A model generated the notes under the pieces. It saw only the letters and a program-made list of their open reading frames with translations. It made no database searches and had not been told where the DNA came from. DNA of 64,000 nt, taken from NCBI RefSeq assembly GCF_900115665.1, contig NZ_FOXH01000010.1, forward strand, positions 1 to 64,000, written 5' to 3'. Source of the DNA: Pseudarcicella hirudinis (GTDB lineage: Bacteria; Bacteroidota; Bacteroidia; Cytophagales; Spirosomataceae). Below, piece by piece: positions 63,321 to 64,000 of the stretch (position 1 is its first letter; every line of letters starts with the position of its first letter). The position numbers and the translations under genes were made by a program.

Positions 63321-64000
63321 TTAAGCTTCGCTTTTCAAATATTGCTGAATCTTCAGAATATCACCTTTAATCTGTTCAACAAATGAGTTGTAGGTAAGCT
63401 CATAATTACTTTTATTGGAAGTGATTTTTGCACTTTGCTCTGTGATATCTGTTGTTACTTTAGTAAGTTTTGCATTATTCTCATTGATTTTGTTCTGAAG
63501 ATCAATGATTTGCTTTGCCATGTTTTCATTTTCATTCTGAAGGTTTTTCAGCTCATTTTTCAAACCTCCGACTTTCTCAGCAATGGCAAGTTCCACATCA
63601 TTCAGAAAAGCCTTTTTGTCTGAGTCAAGGATACCGATATATTGATTGGCTGAAGTTGTCAGTACTGAAACTTCAGAAACGCCTCCCATAGCCTTAAAAC
63701 TTGCCCAGGCAGCCTGATATTGCTTGTCTTCCGAAAGGTTTAAACCGGACAGGCTTTTTAAGGTCTGCATATATTCGAAATAATCCGGCCCTTTCAGATT
63801 TGATTTTTCGATAAGCTGTACAAAATGATCCACAAACTTTTTGTCTATAACCCCGGTTCCGGACGCATTTTGTACGGCAACAGTCTGATGAATCTGTGTT
63901 TGAGACGGCTCGTTTTCAGGATTGGGGGTGGTAGCAGTGGTTTGGGTTTGAACATGCTCCGATTCTTCATTGATGAAGAAACTTAAAATTCTGCGACCTA
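63321..64000 (-). CDS. Coiled-coil protein, N-terminus beyond the window
   Basis: The visible 225 residues form the C-terminal part of an open frame that runs off the right edge. Residues from the edge are polar (Thr/Gln/Pro/Asn-rich), followed by FVQLIEKSNLKGPDYFEYMQTL, a SEDKQYQAAWASFKAMGG helix, and a long coiled coil (NELKNLQNENENMAKQIIDL) to the end. I recall similar Bacteroidota proteins, sometimes annotated misleadingly as microtubule-binding, next to the two genes downstream. It is likely the first seen gene of the operon. No start codon is in view. Confidence 0.65.
   Translation of the reverse strand, partial: GRRILSFFINEESEHVQTQTTATTPNPENEPSQTQIHQTVAVQNASGTGVIDKKFVDHFVQLIEKSNLKGPDYFEYMQTLKSLSGLNLSEDKQYQAAWASFKAMGGVSEVSVLTTSANQYIGILDSDKKAFLNDVELAIAEKVGGLKNELKNLQNENENMAKQIIDLQNKINENNAKLTKVTTDITEQSAKITSNKSNYELTYNSFVEQIKGDILKIQQYLKSEA

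Noticed and set aside
1-64000. CRISPR arrays, tRNA, rRNA, insertion sequences, integrases or phage genes
   Set aside because: None was found on reading both strands. No cloverleaf, spacer-repeat array or transposase motif was seen, although short decayed copies could be missed by eye.

Overview
The window looks like chromosomal DNA of a Bacteroidota bacterium, most likely of the order Cytophagales. The evidence is a GldH gliding lipoprotein, a family GT3 (eukaryote-like) glycogen synthase, a RicT/PSP1 protein, a DUF4293 protein, a CrtD-like carotenoid desaturase, and several promoters of the Bacteroidota form TTTG-N17-23-TAnnTTTG. By eye the DNA is AT-rich, and more so in the sugar-export and polymerase genes. 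I saw no rRNA, tRNA, CRISPR array, insertion sequence, integrase or phage gene.

Region 1 (1-25.3 kb) is mostly housekeeping. It holds an ECF sigma/anti-sigma pair, a small porin-like barrel, 3-methyladenine glycosylase (tag), a dolichol-phosphate-mannose-synthase-like transferase, HemJ, SmpB, an OmpH/Skp-like protein, a penicillin acylase, an aspartylglucosaminidase with a twin-arginine-like signal, GT3 glycogen synthase, an AlkD-like glycosylase, a fused fatty-acid beta-oxidation enzyme, CutC, a DUF2795 protein with a long leader, GlpD, a TPR protein, RibH, aspartokinase, SerRS and an orphan histidine kinase. Convergent gene pairs are usually separated by long bidirectional terminator hairpins.

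Region 2 (25.5-41.8 kb, all + strand) is a Wzx/Wzy-type surface polysaccharide locus: Gmd, a TviB-like dehydrogenase, Wzi, Wzx, Wzy, three glycosyltransferases, then PglC-, PglD- and PglE-like proteins in an overlapping run, a methyltransferase flanked by long gene-poor gaps, and a PglF-like membrane 4,6-dehydratase. Together the PglF/E/D/C homologues can make and load a di-N-acetylbacillosamine-type first sugar on undecaprenyl phosphate. Wzx then flips the repeat unit, Wzy polymerises it and Wzi anchors the capsule. No Wza/Wzc exporter is in the window.

Region 3 (41.8-44.8 kb, - strand) is a compact three-gene module: a 56-residue membrane protein with a YIDP motif, a NoeA-like methyltransferase whose N-terminal domain carries kinase-like motifs, and a membrane sulfatase/LtaS-like enzyme. 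Each gene overlaps the next by 14 bases. It converges on the capsule locus with a 20-base gap and is my best candidate for an undescribed envelope-modification system.

Region 4 (45.3-61.1 kb) returns to core genes: AspRS, CrtD-like desaturase, DUF4293, arabinose-5-phosphate isomerase, RecQ, PurD, RicT, GldH, a GNAT acetyltransferase, a LysR regulator, a DUF5009 acyltransferase, an Lrp/AsnC regulator, a LON-domain protein and a DUF983 protein.

Region 5 (61.1-64.0 kb, - strand, running off the right edge) is a three-gene set: a coiled-coil protein (partial), a membrane coiled-coil protein with faint PspA-like character, and a membrane-tethered, degenerate Ppx/GppA-like protein. Its function is unknown to me and it is the second candidate for something new.
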